Positions 39,760 to 50,691 of a stretch of 64,000 bases of DNA are shown here, piece by piece (the stretch's first letter is position 1; the number at the start of each line of letters is the position of its first letter). The stretch comes from Trichomonas vaginalis G3. Its lineage: Eukaryota; Parabasalia; Trichomonadida; Trichomonadidae. The notes under the pieces are model-generated. The model ran no database searches and had not been told where the DNA came from. It was given only the letters and a program-made list of their open reading frames with translations. The DNA lies in NCBI RefSeq assembly GCF_026262505.1, contig NC_067205.1, positions 13,144,001 through 13,208,000 of the forward strand. Reading direction: 5' to 3'. A program made the position numbers and the translations under genes.

Positions 39760-41015
39760 ATGTCTTCATTCTTCCGCCGCGAACTATTGTATGCAGCTAT
39801 TGTCTGCCTCACACCACTTGGCTTCGGCTACCTGATTGGTTACCCATCACCAGCCGCTTCATACTTCCGCAAGGAGTGGGGTTCAGAATTCCCAGATAAG
39901 CACTGGGACCTCTTCGTCGCCATCAGCCAGCTCACTGGTGCAATCGGTCCATACATTCCTTCTTTACTCTTCAAATTCGGCTTAGGTCGCCGCCTCGTCG
40001 CTTCAATCATCAACATCCTCTCGATCATATTCTGGGTTATCTTAGCATTCATGAAAGTCAAGACATTCTGGATGGGCTTCGTAATGCGTGTTCTCCAAGG
40101 CTTCATGCTTGGTGCTTTCTCATCACTCGGCCCACTCTTACTCCTCGAAGTCGCTCCAGCTGAGCAGACAGGTCTCTACGGAACATTCAACCAGATCTTC
40201 ATCGTCATCGGTATCCTCATTCTCTACCTCATCGGTGAATACCAGAAGCCATACGTCATGTGCATCTACTCCGCTGTCTCACACGCTCTCCAGCTTGGTC
40301 TCATCTGGCTCATCCAGAAACAGCAATCCACCAGCAAGAAGCAGAGGAAGACAACAAGGAGGAGAAGAAGGAAGAACAAGAATCAATCTTCCAGGCTAAG
40401 TACATCTGGCCACTCACAGTCCTCATCCTCATCATGCTCACACAGCAGTTCTCAGGCATCAACGCTATTCTCTCAGATCTCAGCAAGCTCTTCGAGAACG
40501 CAAACATCAATGGCATCACACCAGGTATCCAGTCATTCATCGCTACAGCAGCTCAGCTCATCGCATGCTTCTTCTCAGGCGGTCTCATCAAGAAAGTTGG
40601 TCGCCGTGCTATGTGGACAATCTCAGGCATCGTCTGCGCTGCATCCCTCATCATCTTCGGATTCAACTCTAAGTACGACTGGTCAAACGTTCTCCCAGTT
40701 ATCCTCATCTTCCTCTACCAGTTCGGCTTCGGTCTCGGTCTCGCACCAATGCCATGGTACTCCTCACCAGAACTCTTCCCACTCTCAGTCCGCCCAATGG
40801 CATCCGCTATCAACGGAATGACATCATGGCTCTTCTCCTTCATCATCGTCTACGCATCACCAGCAATGAGGAAGTCCAAGATGGGTGACCTCGGTCTCTT
40901 CCTCTTCTACGGTATCATCACAATCGCCGGCACAATCTTTGGCTTCTGGTTCATCAGAGAACCACAAGAAGACAAAGCAGAATCTCTCGACAACGATGAA
41001 GATGTACAGGCTTAA
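39760..41015 (+). pseudogene. MFS sugar porter, palindrome 2 right copy, one frameshift
   Basis: Same gene as 33767-35023, intact except for loss of one C in a CCC run near 40314 (ATCCCAGAAAC becomes ATCCAGAAAC), right at the PETAI motif after span 6. The first half keeps spans 1-6 and the remainder is in another frame down to the normal end (DNDEDVQA). If the missing base is a consensus error, this is a functional gene. Near the 3' end it has AACGATGAAGATG, matching its partner arm. Confidence 0.85.
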
Positions 41016-41089
41016 AACAAAATATTTTTAAGCCTCTTATTTTATTTTATGTATTAATTTAATAAAAATCATTATTCGATTATATATCG

Positions 41090-41421
41090 CCATTTTTAAC
41101 ACTCGACTATTAAAGAGTCCTACCTCTTTTCATTAGTTCAAGATTATCAAATTAATCTTATTACAATATCTTTTAATACCAATACCACCCAAATCATAAT
41201 ATGCCCAACATACCAACCTATACTTTGATCATTTTTATTAAATTTTCAGGTTGGCAGACATTTCATATTCTTCACTCAATTCAAATCCCATTTGTAATGT
41301 AAAACAATTCGATTTACACCAATCATCAAAAAATTATAATTAATTATTTCATTTTCTGCGAATGGATCCCAAAATTTTAGTGCATTTTTTTTTCTTGTAA
41401 AATCTTTTATTTTTATTTTTT
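41090..41421. other. Spacer right of palindrome 2
   Basis: AT-rich upstream region of the HECT gene, with a possible TCATTT initiator near 41349. No gene. Confidence 0.45.
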
Positions 41422-44400
41422 ATGGGAAACGAAACTTCCCAAGTACAACCTAACGAAGAAGTTAATCCCCAATTTGAAGAATCGTATTTCCACTCATACC
41501 TTACATTTACTAGAGAAGAAATGGGCGAAGAACAAGAAATTTTTAATTTACCTAAAGAAGCTTTAATTAATTTGCTTCTATTTAGTCCGGAACACATTGA
41601 GGACAAAAGGAGAATCATTCAATATATATTAAATAGTCCAACTAAAGAAATTATTGATACATCATACTTAAATCCGTATTATGAAATGTATTATAAATCG
41701 AAAGAATTAACAAATACTCGAATTAAAACAGATACAGCTCCGAAAATCAAAATGGAACCAGGAAATGAATCATCAATTCTAATTGATGTAATTACTACCT
41801 TATTTAGTTCAGTATTTTCAATTGATTATGATATAATCCCAGCTAAAAACGCATTAGATATCATTAAATCCATACCAAACACTCCAAAAATGCTTCCACC
41901 TTATTTAGATTTTAAATTACAAGGTCCTCATTACTCAGGATTACTCACACAACAACAGGTGTATCCAAAAGGTATCACATCCAACGGAAGTTTCCTTTTT
42001 ATCCTGCATCCGGATTCAAATTTAACAGTTTTTCCACTTTTAGACAACGGAGCGTTACTTGATCCATTCACAGTTACATTAAATCTCATACCATCAACTT
42101 ATCCATCATTGTTTGCGACTAAAGATCAAGTAATTGTGAAATCATTTACAAATCATTACCAATTTTCTATCAAACGAATTCTTGAAAGACCAAAATCGAC
42201 AGTCCGAGGCAAAGAACTCCAAAATTTCAATCAAAATGTCATCGCTACCGATGGAGCTGTTTATGTTTCATTATCTCCTGACAAAACAGTCCGAGTTTTT
42301 GATATTCAAACCAATAAACTGATTAACGAAGTTCTATTAGTACAAGGAAATGCTCCTTTGCATCCAGAAAGGCCTGATTTGCTAGATGATAATTTTATCT
42401 TCAAAAGTATTGTTGAAACTAACGGTTCTTTCCTTTCTTTCTATGTTACATTGGACAACAATCAAGTTCTCTGCAGGCAATTCTCACTTATCAATGGAAA
42501 TCATACTGGAGATATCGTATTTGAGCAAGAAAACAATATAATGGCCTTAAATCTGAACATTATCCACAAAATGCACTATTCCGTTAAAAACACAGGCAGC
42601 CAGTTAGTTGTAGAATCATTCAAATACGAAGGCGTTGATGATCCTTTCATTTTTGGTCTGAAAGTTCCGATAATTATGGATCTTTCCGGATTAGATCAAC
42701 AATTGTTGTTTTATGTCAATCTTATTCTTTTGTCTTCCATCGGTCCACAGATTCCTGCCGAACTGAAACTGAAGAATGTCGATGAATACATCATTTTATT
42801 GTCAAACATCATGAATTTAATGGGCCAAGATTCGAAAAATCCAAAAGTTTTGATTACATTGCAAACATTTATTTTAATTGCCAGTTTGCATTCCGAGATG
42901 TTCCTTAATTCCCAGAAGATCAACAAAACTTTGGAATCAATTTTAATAAATTTGCCCAAAAAAATTAATGATGAAATAACTTTGAGTTTGGTGTCACTTT
43001 TGTTTACAAAATGTTTTGACAGATTCATGACTAATAATATTTTGAATACTATTATATCAGCTGTTGATGTTGCAAAAGGTGCTTTATTCGATAGATTGAT
43101 AAGTGATATTTCAAGATCAAAATTTTTGTGTTTTTTGTCAATGACAGAAAATAATGTCATTTCACTTCAACTGTTGAAAAGTGACAACCATGATATATCA
43201 TCATCTAATTTAATGAGGTTCTTTTATCTGCAGCAAAGAGTGTTAGTAAGAGAAGTAGCAAGGGAACTTGAAAATGATACTTTTTCTTCTTTGAAAATTT
43301 TCCAATCTAAAACAAAAAGTGTCACTGTTTTAGATTTCTTCGGAGAATATTCTTCTGTTATTATTAACTCCTTCATTAACTCTCTGAATAACTTTATTGC
43401 ATTCGAAGATCTCCAGAAATCGTCTATTTTTAAATTAGTGTCAAATTTCTTGTCACTTTTATCAGGAATTTCTGATTATCATTCAATTTCTCAAATAATT
43501 TTGCCATTATTGTCTATGTTGACAATTTCTCTTTCTAATTTCTTCAAAACATATCAGATTGATATTATGGGACCAGCAAAAGAATTTTTATTATTAATTT
43601 CTTTCTTGTTTGGTTTGTTTAGTTCAACTTTGGTCAGAGGAGGTGATGTGTCAGATTTTGAAGAAAGAAACATTTTTTTAATTGTTGAAAATTCTTATCT
43701 GATGGATGATGAACAAACTTTGATATCTTATCTTAATTTTGACAAGAATTCAAACAAGAATTCTAAAATGAATGAAATCTACAAATTCTGGAAACCTCAA
43801 ATCAACAAAAAACTAAGAGATGATGCAAAAGAAATTGATAGTTTTTGTTTGACGGTTTTTGTAAAGCATATTAAAGGAGCTGTCGAAGAAATGGAGAAAT
43901 CAATAGAAAAACAAAAAGTTTCTGATCCATTCAGAGTTGTTTTAGAGAATATCTTCAAAATAAGGAATTTCTTTATGCAGCAAAAAAGAGAAAACCAGAG
44001 TTTGGATGAATTTGATCAAAAATTGTCACTTTTAATTAATCTAAAAAGTGACTTTTCAGATAAAAGCAACATTGAAGATTGTTGCAAATCTATTACGGAT
44101 TTCTTGATCTCTAAAGATCCTGCGAAATCTTTGATATATTTCATTACAAACCAGAAAATAAGAGTTACTTTGACATCTATAGGTTTCGCTTTGTTGCAGG
44201 ACATTTTTTCAAAGAATTTGGATAATTTATTTTACACGACGATAGCTATCGTCCTGTCAAAAATTGAAGATTTTGACAATTTGTCAAAAATATTAAGTCA
44301 TTCCAAGAAATCAATTTCTTTCTTGATTTCTTTCATTAAAAGCGCCATGGAGATGAAATACGTGATGCCAATTATGCCGTTGATTATCAAATTGTTCAAA

Positions 44401-47400
44401 TCAAAAGTAATTCCTGATGAAGAAATCGGAAAAATTACTACTTCTCAATTTTTGGCGGTTTTAAACTCAGAAACAATCTTGGAACAAGAAATAGCTGTTG
44501 TTTATGATTTTATTAATTTGATCCCACAATCTTTGGCGGTTTTGACAGAAAAACTAACACATAATCCTTTAAATTCACATTTAAGTTTATTTAGCATTTA
44601 TATTGAAAAAAGCTATAATTGTCCAACAGATTTATACGACAAATTCCTTGATTTCGTCTTGAATTGCGATGATTCACAATCAATGATTGCAAGAAAATGC
44701 TTGTTTAATGCTACAAAGTTTGCGAAAATAGAGAATGATAAATTCAAATCAGATCTAATGAGAATAATTACTTTCATTGGAGAAAACTTACTTAATTCAA
44801 AGAATTTAATAAAATGTTCAGAACTTGTCAATTTTCTCAGACAAATTTTGAAGGATTCCGGTGAAAAATCAACAATTTTGAGAAAAATTATTATGAGTAC
44901 AACTCTAAAGACAAATATTAAACAAATCGCAACTGTTTTAGCGATTTTAGGTGGCTCTATAGAAACAATAAGACCTTTCAATCAATGCCAAATGAAAACA
45001 GATGCTTCTACATCACAGGATATCATCATTTACTCTAATGATACTTTCATTAATTTGCCAATAAATGAAACTGCAAAAATTGAAGATTTACCAAAAAGTG
45101 ACGTTTTGGCGGTTAGTGAAGTTCCCTTTGACATTTTAGATTATCCTGATTTTGATTTTATTTTGGACTTCTCGAATCTCGTTATCAAGTCTGAAAATTC
45201 TGTTTTGACCGTTATTTATTTGAATTGTTTGTCAAAATTTGCAGAAAACGAAGATTTTTGCAAATCATTGTCAAATAGGATCAGTTTAACTAAGTTTATA
45301 TCGAAATATATATCAACATTTGATAACATGGATGTATTCATCGAAAAATACTCCAAATTATCAAAATACAGACCATTAAACACATTTAGAGGTTTCGAAA
45401 TACTCATGAAAAAGAATCAATGTACTTATCTGTCAAAACCGTTGTCAAAAACTGCCAAAGTGAAGTTATTAATTGAGAGTGAAGATAATTTTGTAGGGTG
45501 CATTGGAATTATTGATTCTCATGACTACAAATGCAAGACAAATAACTTAATTTTGCTTCCACAATATATTACAGCACCAATTGATAGAGGTGTTGAACAG
45601 AAAATGCCTGCAAAATATATAATTGTTGAAGTTGATTTTTCTCAAAAAACTTTCACAGTAAATGGAAGTTTTGTTCCATGGATTTCTGATGCAACAAAAT
45701 TCCACAGAATCATTGTTTATCCAACAAAACAATCAAAGATTATATCAATGAATTTGATGGCTGATGATTCATGTTATGCAAAGACATTTCCTATCAATAC
45801 AGATGTTGTTGGAATTTCTGATTTGGATGACAATAAAAGAAGGAAATTGTTTTCAATGCCTGCTCATGTTCAACAAAATAGAAAAGAATTAAAAGAATCT
45901 TTGGAAGCAAGAACTATTACAAGGTTTTCTAACTTGATCACAACAAAATACGAAGAAATTGGTATCAATCCACCTCCTTTAGGTTGTATAGATCCTAAAG
46001 AAGCAGACGAAATGACAGAAAACTTGAGAAATTTAATGAATGAACAAATTTTGTTTGAATTAAGATGTCAAATTTCTTCTATCGTTCTGACCAAAATGAT
46101 TTCATATGTTGGAGATGAAGCGATATTAGTAGAAGCATCAATTCGATTATTCTCTATTTTGTTGTGCCAATTAGAACAGTTTTCTTTGAATTTATTACAT
46201 GAAATTAAATTCCCATTTGATTTGAATATAACGGTTTTGACACCAAACATTCCATCAAATCTTTTAATGCAAGATATGACGGAATATGGCCTTTCATGTA
46301 TTAGAAAGATATCAAGTTCACGTGACTTCTTCCCTAATATACAGAAATACATTGAAAGATTAGTTGGAGAACCAAAAACACATCTTTTAACTGACACCAA
46401 AAAAGATGTTGATCTTTTAATTCCTGCTTTCAAAGATGACACATTTTTTGTTCCACATGGAAGCAATTATTATGTTGGATACTCTATATTTAACAAAGAT
46501 CCATCATTTGGATTGGATTCTGTATATGTTTATACACCTTGTGTTGCTTCAGAAGATTCTTTGATACAAGTTCCTGCTACGTCATTAACAAATCCAATGT
46601 TTATGTTAAAAATCGATCCAAATACAACATCATGGATCTTTGGAACTGATTTTGAAATTCTGTTATTATTAAGAACATTGTTTTTAATTGGATTTAACAA
46701 ATACAATCCTTTATTCATAAGATCAAAGATAATAGAGTTAACAGTTGTTAATTCTCCAATGACTTCTCGTCATGTACCAGAGTTATTGAATACATTATGT
46801 AACAATATAATTAAATCTGATAATTATACAACGGAATACATGAAATTGTTGTATTTGTTGATCTCTTTCGTGAATACTTTGGAAACTAATCATAAAAACT
46901 TCGATGCTATACTTACTTTCACAGATCAGGAAGTAATGAAGATGGCAGAATCTAATTCTGAATTGTCTCAATATTTCCCTGAATTCGGTTTGACAAATGA
47001 ACCTGTAAAAGGTGACAAAACCGTTACAATTACAAATCTTCCTAATTTCAAGTTAGACGGAAACAAAGCGCAGATGAGACATTTGTTTAATGTCATGACA
47101 ACAGTTGCTGTTCGGACAGATACTATTGATGGATTTCCTTTCTTTGTTTTGATTCCTTATTGGTTTGCTTTGGATTATTTACTTGGAAATTCAAAAACAA
47201 CTGAAATAATTGTTGATAAAATCTCTCCGGCATCAGTTTCTATATATTGTACTTGTAAATTGGAATTATCCTTTAAACAAAGGACACAAGAAGATAACGC
47301 AATTTTGATTGTTGACCAATCAAATGATTCACAACTTTTCAGACAATATAATTTCCCAATGATTATAGAAGTCAGAGAAAAAATAACTGTTGTTATTTTA

Positions 47401-48957
47401 TCAGATGATGACAATCGTATTTTGAAGATTGATGACTTGGTTTACAAAGAAATCAAAGAAGATGTGAAATTAAATCAAAGACCAATTCCAAAGAAAATCG
47501 ATTTTGTTCCTGACCAAATAAGAAATGAATTTGTAAATGACATGAAGTTGTTAAGAACGAAATGGAATGCAAGCGAAACAATTAATTTGTTGCAGTCTTT
47601 CCCAGAAGATCTATTAAGTGCAAAAGACTTCTTTGAGATTGCAAAACTTGCTTTTGAAACGAGTTTGATGAAAATTTATCCGCCGAAAGTTGTTTTGTTG
47701 CAATCTTTCATGATTCATGTAATTAATTATGTATATTTAAATAATAATGATGTTACTTTGCAAAGGAACATTATTCATTATATTTCTCCTTCGAAACAAG
47801 CACAAGTCTTCTTGAACGAGATTAAAATATCAGAATCTTCTCCTGATTTCACTATCAACAGAAGAAAAGCAAGACAAGTTGTTTTGTCTAATTCAGGAGA
47901 TTGCAGAAACACAATTATTCATCAGTTTTCTGAGTTTGTAGATACACATTCAACATCGAGTTTGAGAGGTCGTGGAAGACCTTGGAGAGTTCATTTCACT
48001 GATGAATCAGCAATTGATGCTGGTGGACCTTCTCGAGAAGCATTTAATGAAATAGCAATTTCTATTTTCCAATCACAATCGAAATTGTTTATTTTAAGTC
48101 CGAATGGAAGAAATCATTCAGGAGGAATGAGAGATGTTTATATTCCTTTCTCATCATTGAGACCATTTACTTCAAGATCTTTGTTTTATGCTGTTGGAGT
48201 TTTCATTGGAATTGTGATTCGAAATGGCTATTTCCAAGATTTTCCTTTCGCTCCTTTCGTCTGGAAATATCTTGCGAATGAACCATTGGACAAAAACGAC
48301 ATTCTTTGTTTGGATGAACATTTCGCGAACATGGCAAATTCATTGGTTACTATCAATGAACATGATTTCAACAAAACTTATGCCAACATGAAATGGGCTG
48401 TCACTGATTGGGATGATTCAACAAATTGGCTTAAATCAAAAGACCAAATTGTTGGTTACAATGATATAAAGAATTATCTCAACATGTGCGTTGGAGCGAG
48501 AATTAATTCAGTGAAGGCTAATTTGGAAAACATGAAAAGAGGATTTTATGATAATTTGGGATTTTCCAATCCAAGTATCTTCAATTCTAACTTGATTTCT
48601 TACTTGGCACAAGGATCGAGGACAGTAACAACTCAAGCATTTAAATCAATTACTTCAATGCTAGCGCCAACAAATCAACAAGAGAGGTATTTCTGGGAAG
48701 CTGTCGACAGAATGACAAATGAACAGAGATCTTTGTTGCTGAAATTCGCAACAACAATGACAAGGATTCCAAATCCAGCCATAAATTTAGGATTTAAGTT
48801 GTTTGTGAACTTTGAAGCTCAACTAAGTGATAGTTCACTTCCAAAGGCTTCTACTTGCTTCAACAGACTCTATCTACCATTGTATTCCAGCAGTGAAGTT
48901 ATGTACAATAAACTTGTAACTGCAATCGAATTTTGCGATACAATGGAAAACAGTTAA
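41422..48957 (+). CDS. Giant HECT-domain E3 ubiquitin ligase (2511 aa)
   Basis: Passes ubiquitin from an E2 enzyme to target proteins through a thioester on its own cysteine. The C-terminal about 390 residues are a HECT domain: VHFTDESAIDAGGPSREAF, a central E2-binding lobe (GVFIGIVIRNGYFQDFPFAP), then the catalytic LPKASTCFNRLYLPLY with Cys2479. The N-terminal 2100 residues are a helical array of poorly defined repeats; 1370-1500 (SKPLSKTAKVKLLIE...) may be a SPRY-like sandwich. The start MGNETS is a consensus N-myristoylation signal, so membrane attachment is likely. The large size is like HERC1/HUWE1-class ligases, but homology outside the HECT domain was not established. Confidence 0.9.
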   Translation: MGNETSQVQPNEEVNPQFEESYFHSYLTFTREEMGEEQEIFNLPKEALINLLLFSPEHIEDKRRIIQYILNSPTKEIIDTSYLNPYYEMYYKSKELTNTRIKTDTAPKIKMEPGNESSILIDVITTLFSSVFSIDYDIIPAKNALDIIKSIPNTPKMLPPYLDFKLQGPHYSGLLTQQQVYPKGITSNGSFLFILHPDSNLTVFPLLDNGALLDPFTVTLNLIPSTYPSLFATKDQVIVKSFTNHYQFSIKRILERPKSTVRGKELQNFNQNVIATDGAVYVSLSPDKTVRVFDIQTNKLINEVLLVQGNAPLHPERPDLLDDNFIFKSIVETNGSFLSFYVTLDNNQVLCRQFSLINGNHTGDIVFEQENNIMALNLNIIHKMHYSVKNTGSQLVVESFKYEGVDDPFIFGLKVPIIMDLSGLDQQLLFYVNLILLSSIGPQIPAELKLKNVDEYIILLSNIMNLMGQDSKNPKVLITLQTFILIASLHSEMFLNSQKINKTLESILINLPKKINDEITLSLVSLLFTKCFDRFMTNNILNTIISAVDVAKGALFDRLISDISRSKFLCFLSMTENNVISLQLLKSDNHDISSSNLMRFFYLQQRVLVREVARELENDTFSSLKIFQSKTKSVTVLDFFGEYSSVIINSFINSLNNFIAFEDLQKSSIFKLVSNFLSLLSGISDYHSISQIILPLLSMLTISLSNFFKTYQIDIMGPAKEFLLLISFLFGLFSSTLVRGGDVSDFEERNIFLIVENSYLMDDEQTLISYLNFDKNSNKNSKMNEIYKFWKPQINKKLRDDAKEIDSFCLTVFVKHIKGAVEEMEKSIEKQKVSDPFRVVLENIFKIRNFFMQQKRENQSLDEFDQKLSLLINLKSDFSDKSNIEDCCKSITDFLISKDPAKSLIYFITNQKIRVTLTSIGFALLQDIFSKNLDNLFYTTIAIVLSKIEDFDNLSKILSHSKKSISFLISFIKSAMEMKYVMPIMPLIIKLFKSKVIPDEEIGKITTSQFLAVLNSETILEQEIAVVYDFINLIPQSLAVLTEKLTHNPLNSHLSLFSIYIEKSYNCPTDLYDKFLDFVLNCDDSQSMIARKCLFNATKFAKIENDKFKSDLMRIITFIGENLLNSKNLIKCSELVNFLRQILKDSGEKSTILRKIIMSTTLKTNIKQIATVLAILGGSIETIRPFNQCQMKTDASTSQDIIIYSNDTFINLPINETAKIEDLPKSDVLAVSEVPFDILDYPDFDFILDFSNLVIKSENSVLTVIYLNCLSKFAENEDFCKSLSNRISLTKFISKYISTFDNMDVFIEKYSKLSKYRPLNTFRGFEILMKKNQCTYLSKPLSKTAKVKLLIESEDNFVGCIGIIDSHDYKCKTNNLILLPQYITAPIDRGVEQKMPAKYIIVEVDFSQKTFTVNGSFVPWISDATKFHRIIVYPTKQSKIISMNLMADDSCYAKTFPINTDVVGISDLDDNKRRKLFSMPAHVQQNRKELKESLEARTITRFSNLITTKYEEIGINPPPLGCIDPKEADEMTENLRNLMNEQILFELRCQISSIVLTKMISYVGDEAILVEASIRLFSILLCQLEQFSLNLLHEIKFPFDLNITVLTPNIPSNLLMQDMTEYGLSCIRKISSSRDFFPNIQKYIERLVGEPKTHLLTDTKKDVDLLIPAFKDDTFFVPHGSNYYVGYSIFNKDPSFGLDSVYVYTPCVASEDSLIQVPATSLTNPMFMLKIDPNTTSWIFGTDFEILLLLRTLFLIGFNKYNPLFIRSKIIELTVVNSPMTSRHVPELLNTLCNNIIKSDNYTTEYMKLLYLLISFVNTLETNHKNFDAILTFTDQEVMKMAESNSELSQYFPEFGLTNEPVKGDKTVTITNLPNFKLDGNKAQMRHLFNVMTTVAVRTDTIDGFPFFVLIPYWFALDYLLGNSKTTEIIVDKISPASVSIYCTCKLELSFKQRTQEDNAILIVDQSNDSQLFRQYNFPMIIEVREKITVVILSDDDNRILKIDDLVYKEIKEDVKLNQRPIPKKIDFVPDQIRNEFVNDMKLLRTKWNASETINLLQSFPEDLLSAKDFFEIAKLAFETSLMKIYPPKVVLLQSFMIHVINYVYLNNNDVTLQRNIIHYISPSKQAQVFLNEIKISESSPDFTINRRKARQVVLSNSGDCRNTIIHQFSEFVDTHSTSSLRGRGRPWRVHFTDESAIDAGGPSREAFNEIAISIFQSQSKLFILSPNGRNHSGGMRDVYIPFSSLRPFTSRSLFYAVGVFIGIVIRNGYFQDFPFAPFVWKYLANEPLDKNDILCLDEHFANMANSLVTINEHDFNKTYANMKWAVTDWDDSTNWLKSKDQIVGYNDIKNYLNMCVGARINSVKANLENMKRGFYDNLGFSNPSIFNSNLISYLAQGSRTVTTQAFKSITSMLAPTNQQERYFWEAVDRMTNEQRSLLLKFATTMTRIPNPAINLGFKLFVNFEAQLSDSSLPKASTCFNRLYLPLYSSSEVMYNKLVTAIEFCDTMENS

Positions 48958-49159
48958 ATTTATACTTATATTTTTGTTTGATTATTTTTAATTTGTAAAT
49001 ATTTATTTTTAGAAAAATGTATTTCAAACGAAAATGAAACAATAACATTATCGAAAAAGTTTTTGAAGCAAATATTTTGTTCAGAAAGAAAATTTCATAA
49101 TATTGAATTTAAAAAGGATTAGAAAAGCTTAAGTTGATATAGAGTTTAGTAAACATTTT
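48958..49159. other. Short convergent spacer
   Basis: AT-rich 3' region between the HECT gene and the convergent ankyrin gene. Confidence 0.5.
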
Positions 49160-50554
49160 CTATTCTGTAAATCCATTTCTTCGAAGAATATCAACACATT
49201 GTTGTTGTTTGAGTCGAATTGTCAATTGAAGAGCAGTTTCATTAGCATTAGTTTTTATATTTTTATTTATATTTGTTTGAGAGCTAAGATATTCACAGAT
49301 ATTTGCTCGATTATTATATATAGCATCATGAAGAGGTGTTTCATTCCCATTATTTACATCATTAATATCGATGAAGTTAAGAGCAAATTTTACAGCTTCT
49401 AGATTTCCCTCCTGACAGAAAAAGTGAAGAATTGTTCTCTTGGTAGAAGATCTACTTCTAATATCTGCACCATGATTAAACAAATGTTGAACTAGATTTA
49501 GATTATTTTTCCGTGCTGCTTCAAGAATCATATTTCTATTAAACTTACCCTGAACGTCAGAATATTTTTCATCAATCGCTAATTTTATTGTTGCAATATC
49601 TGCTTCACTTGATGCTTTTTCAAGAATTTTAAAGATTTTACCAAAGTTATCTTTTGTTTTACTCAAACTCATTAATTTTCTCATGTTTTCATCTGAGTGA
49701 TCCAAACAATGATATTCTTCAATTTTAGAATTCTTGAAAGGGTTCGGAATAGATTCTCTACTAAAATAGTTTGCATTAGAGATTTGAAGCTTATGTGGAA
49801 TTAGTGAACGATGGAGAAGTGCACGTTCGAAAACTTCTGTTGAGATAGACTCTAAACTGTGCTTAATTGAATGATTTTTGATAGATGTGATAGAGTTATT
49901 GTTGCAAAATTCAACTCTGACATGGTTAAGAAGAGGAAAGAATGAGTTATCTATTTCACTCATGGATATTATTGTACTGACTACTGAATCTTCATTTGAT
50001 ACTTTAAGAGATTTTGAAGTTAAAACTCGTTCAAAAAAGTCATAACCATATCGTTTGAATGTTATAATTTTATAATCTTCTTGAAAATCAAACATTCTTG
50101 ATGCAAAGAAAGAAATGCATTCATTGATCTTATTGGTATCATTTTTTGTTGTTGCACAATCATAAATATCATAAAAATTCTCTTTGTTGATTTCTTTATA
50201 AGTGGAATTAACAAATGCGCAAAATATATCTGTTAAGAATTCGATTCCAAATGCTTTACCAACTTCAAATATATCTCTATTATGCAGGCAATCATTCTCG
50301 AACCTAAGAGCTCCAGTTTTGAAAAATTCAGAAATAATATCAATTGTGTTGTTGCATAATAAATTCAAATATGTAGTAACAGATTTAATTGAACTATCAC
50401 GCAAATACTGATCATGAACAGTTTTTGAAATCATGATTGAAATATGTTTGTATGATTCAATTTTCTCATCATTAACAATGAAAGAAAATGGCTCTTTACC
50501 TTTAATATCATTACCCCATTCGATCACTAGATACTTCTTTGTAATCATATTCAT
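49160..50554 (-). CDS. BTB-like/ankyrin-repeat protein, trichomonad type (464 aa)
   Basis: Probably a protein-protein adaptor. The N-terminal about 250 residues look like the divergent BTB/BACK-type region of many trichomonad ankyrin proteins (FSFIVNDEKIESYKHISIMI; GYDFFERVLTSKSLKVSNED). The last about 150 residues hold four to five ankyrin repeats, for example NRNMILEAARKNNLNLVQHL, TILHFFCQEGNLEAVKFAL, GNETPLHDAIYNNRANICEY and NETALQLTIRLKQQQCVDIL. No enzyme motif. Belongs to the very large expanded family to which the fragment at 1-710 may also be related. Confidence 0.75.
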   Translation of the reverse strand: MNMITKKYLVIEWGNDIKGKEPFSFIVNDEKIESYKHISIMISKTVHDQYLRDSSIKSVTTYLNLLCNNTIDIISEFFKTGALRFENDCLHNRDIFEVGKAFGIEFLTDIFCAFVNSTYKEINKENFYDIYDCATTKNDTNKINECISFFASRMFDFQEDYKIITFKRYGYDFFERVLTSKSLKVSNEDSVVSTIISMSEIDNSFFPLLNHVRVEFCNNNSITSIKNHSIKHSLESISTEVFERALLHRSLIPHKLQISNANYFSRESIPNPFKNSKIEEYHCLDHSDENMRKLMSLSKTKDNFGKIFKILEKASSEADIATIKLAIDEKYSDVQGKFNRNMILEAARKNNLNLVQHLFNHGADIRSRSSTKRTILHFFCQEGNLEAVKFALNFIDINDVNNGNETPLHDAIYNNRANICEYLSSQTNINKNIKTNANETALQLTIRLKQQQCVDILRRNGFTE

Positions 50555-50691
50555 TTTTTTTTTAAATTTGTGGAATTTTATCGATCACTTCACTTCATTT
50601 TTAATTCAATAAATTACCATCTCATGAGAGCATCATTTTGCAAATTATAAAATACAAACATTTATTTAAAAATATAGAAATAAAAAAATCA

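Larger units (their letters stand above)
37172..41089. repeat. Palindrome 2: duplicated sugar-porter palindrome with small deletions
   Basis: Arms 37172-38859 (1688 bp) and 39373-41089 (1717 bp) around a centre nearly identical to that of palindrome 1. Differences from palindrome 1 are almost all small deletions, many in the left arm and few in the right. Confidence 0.88.
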
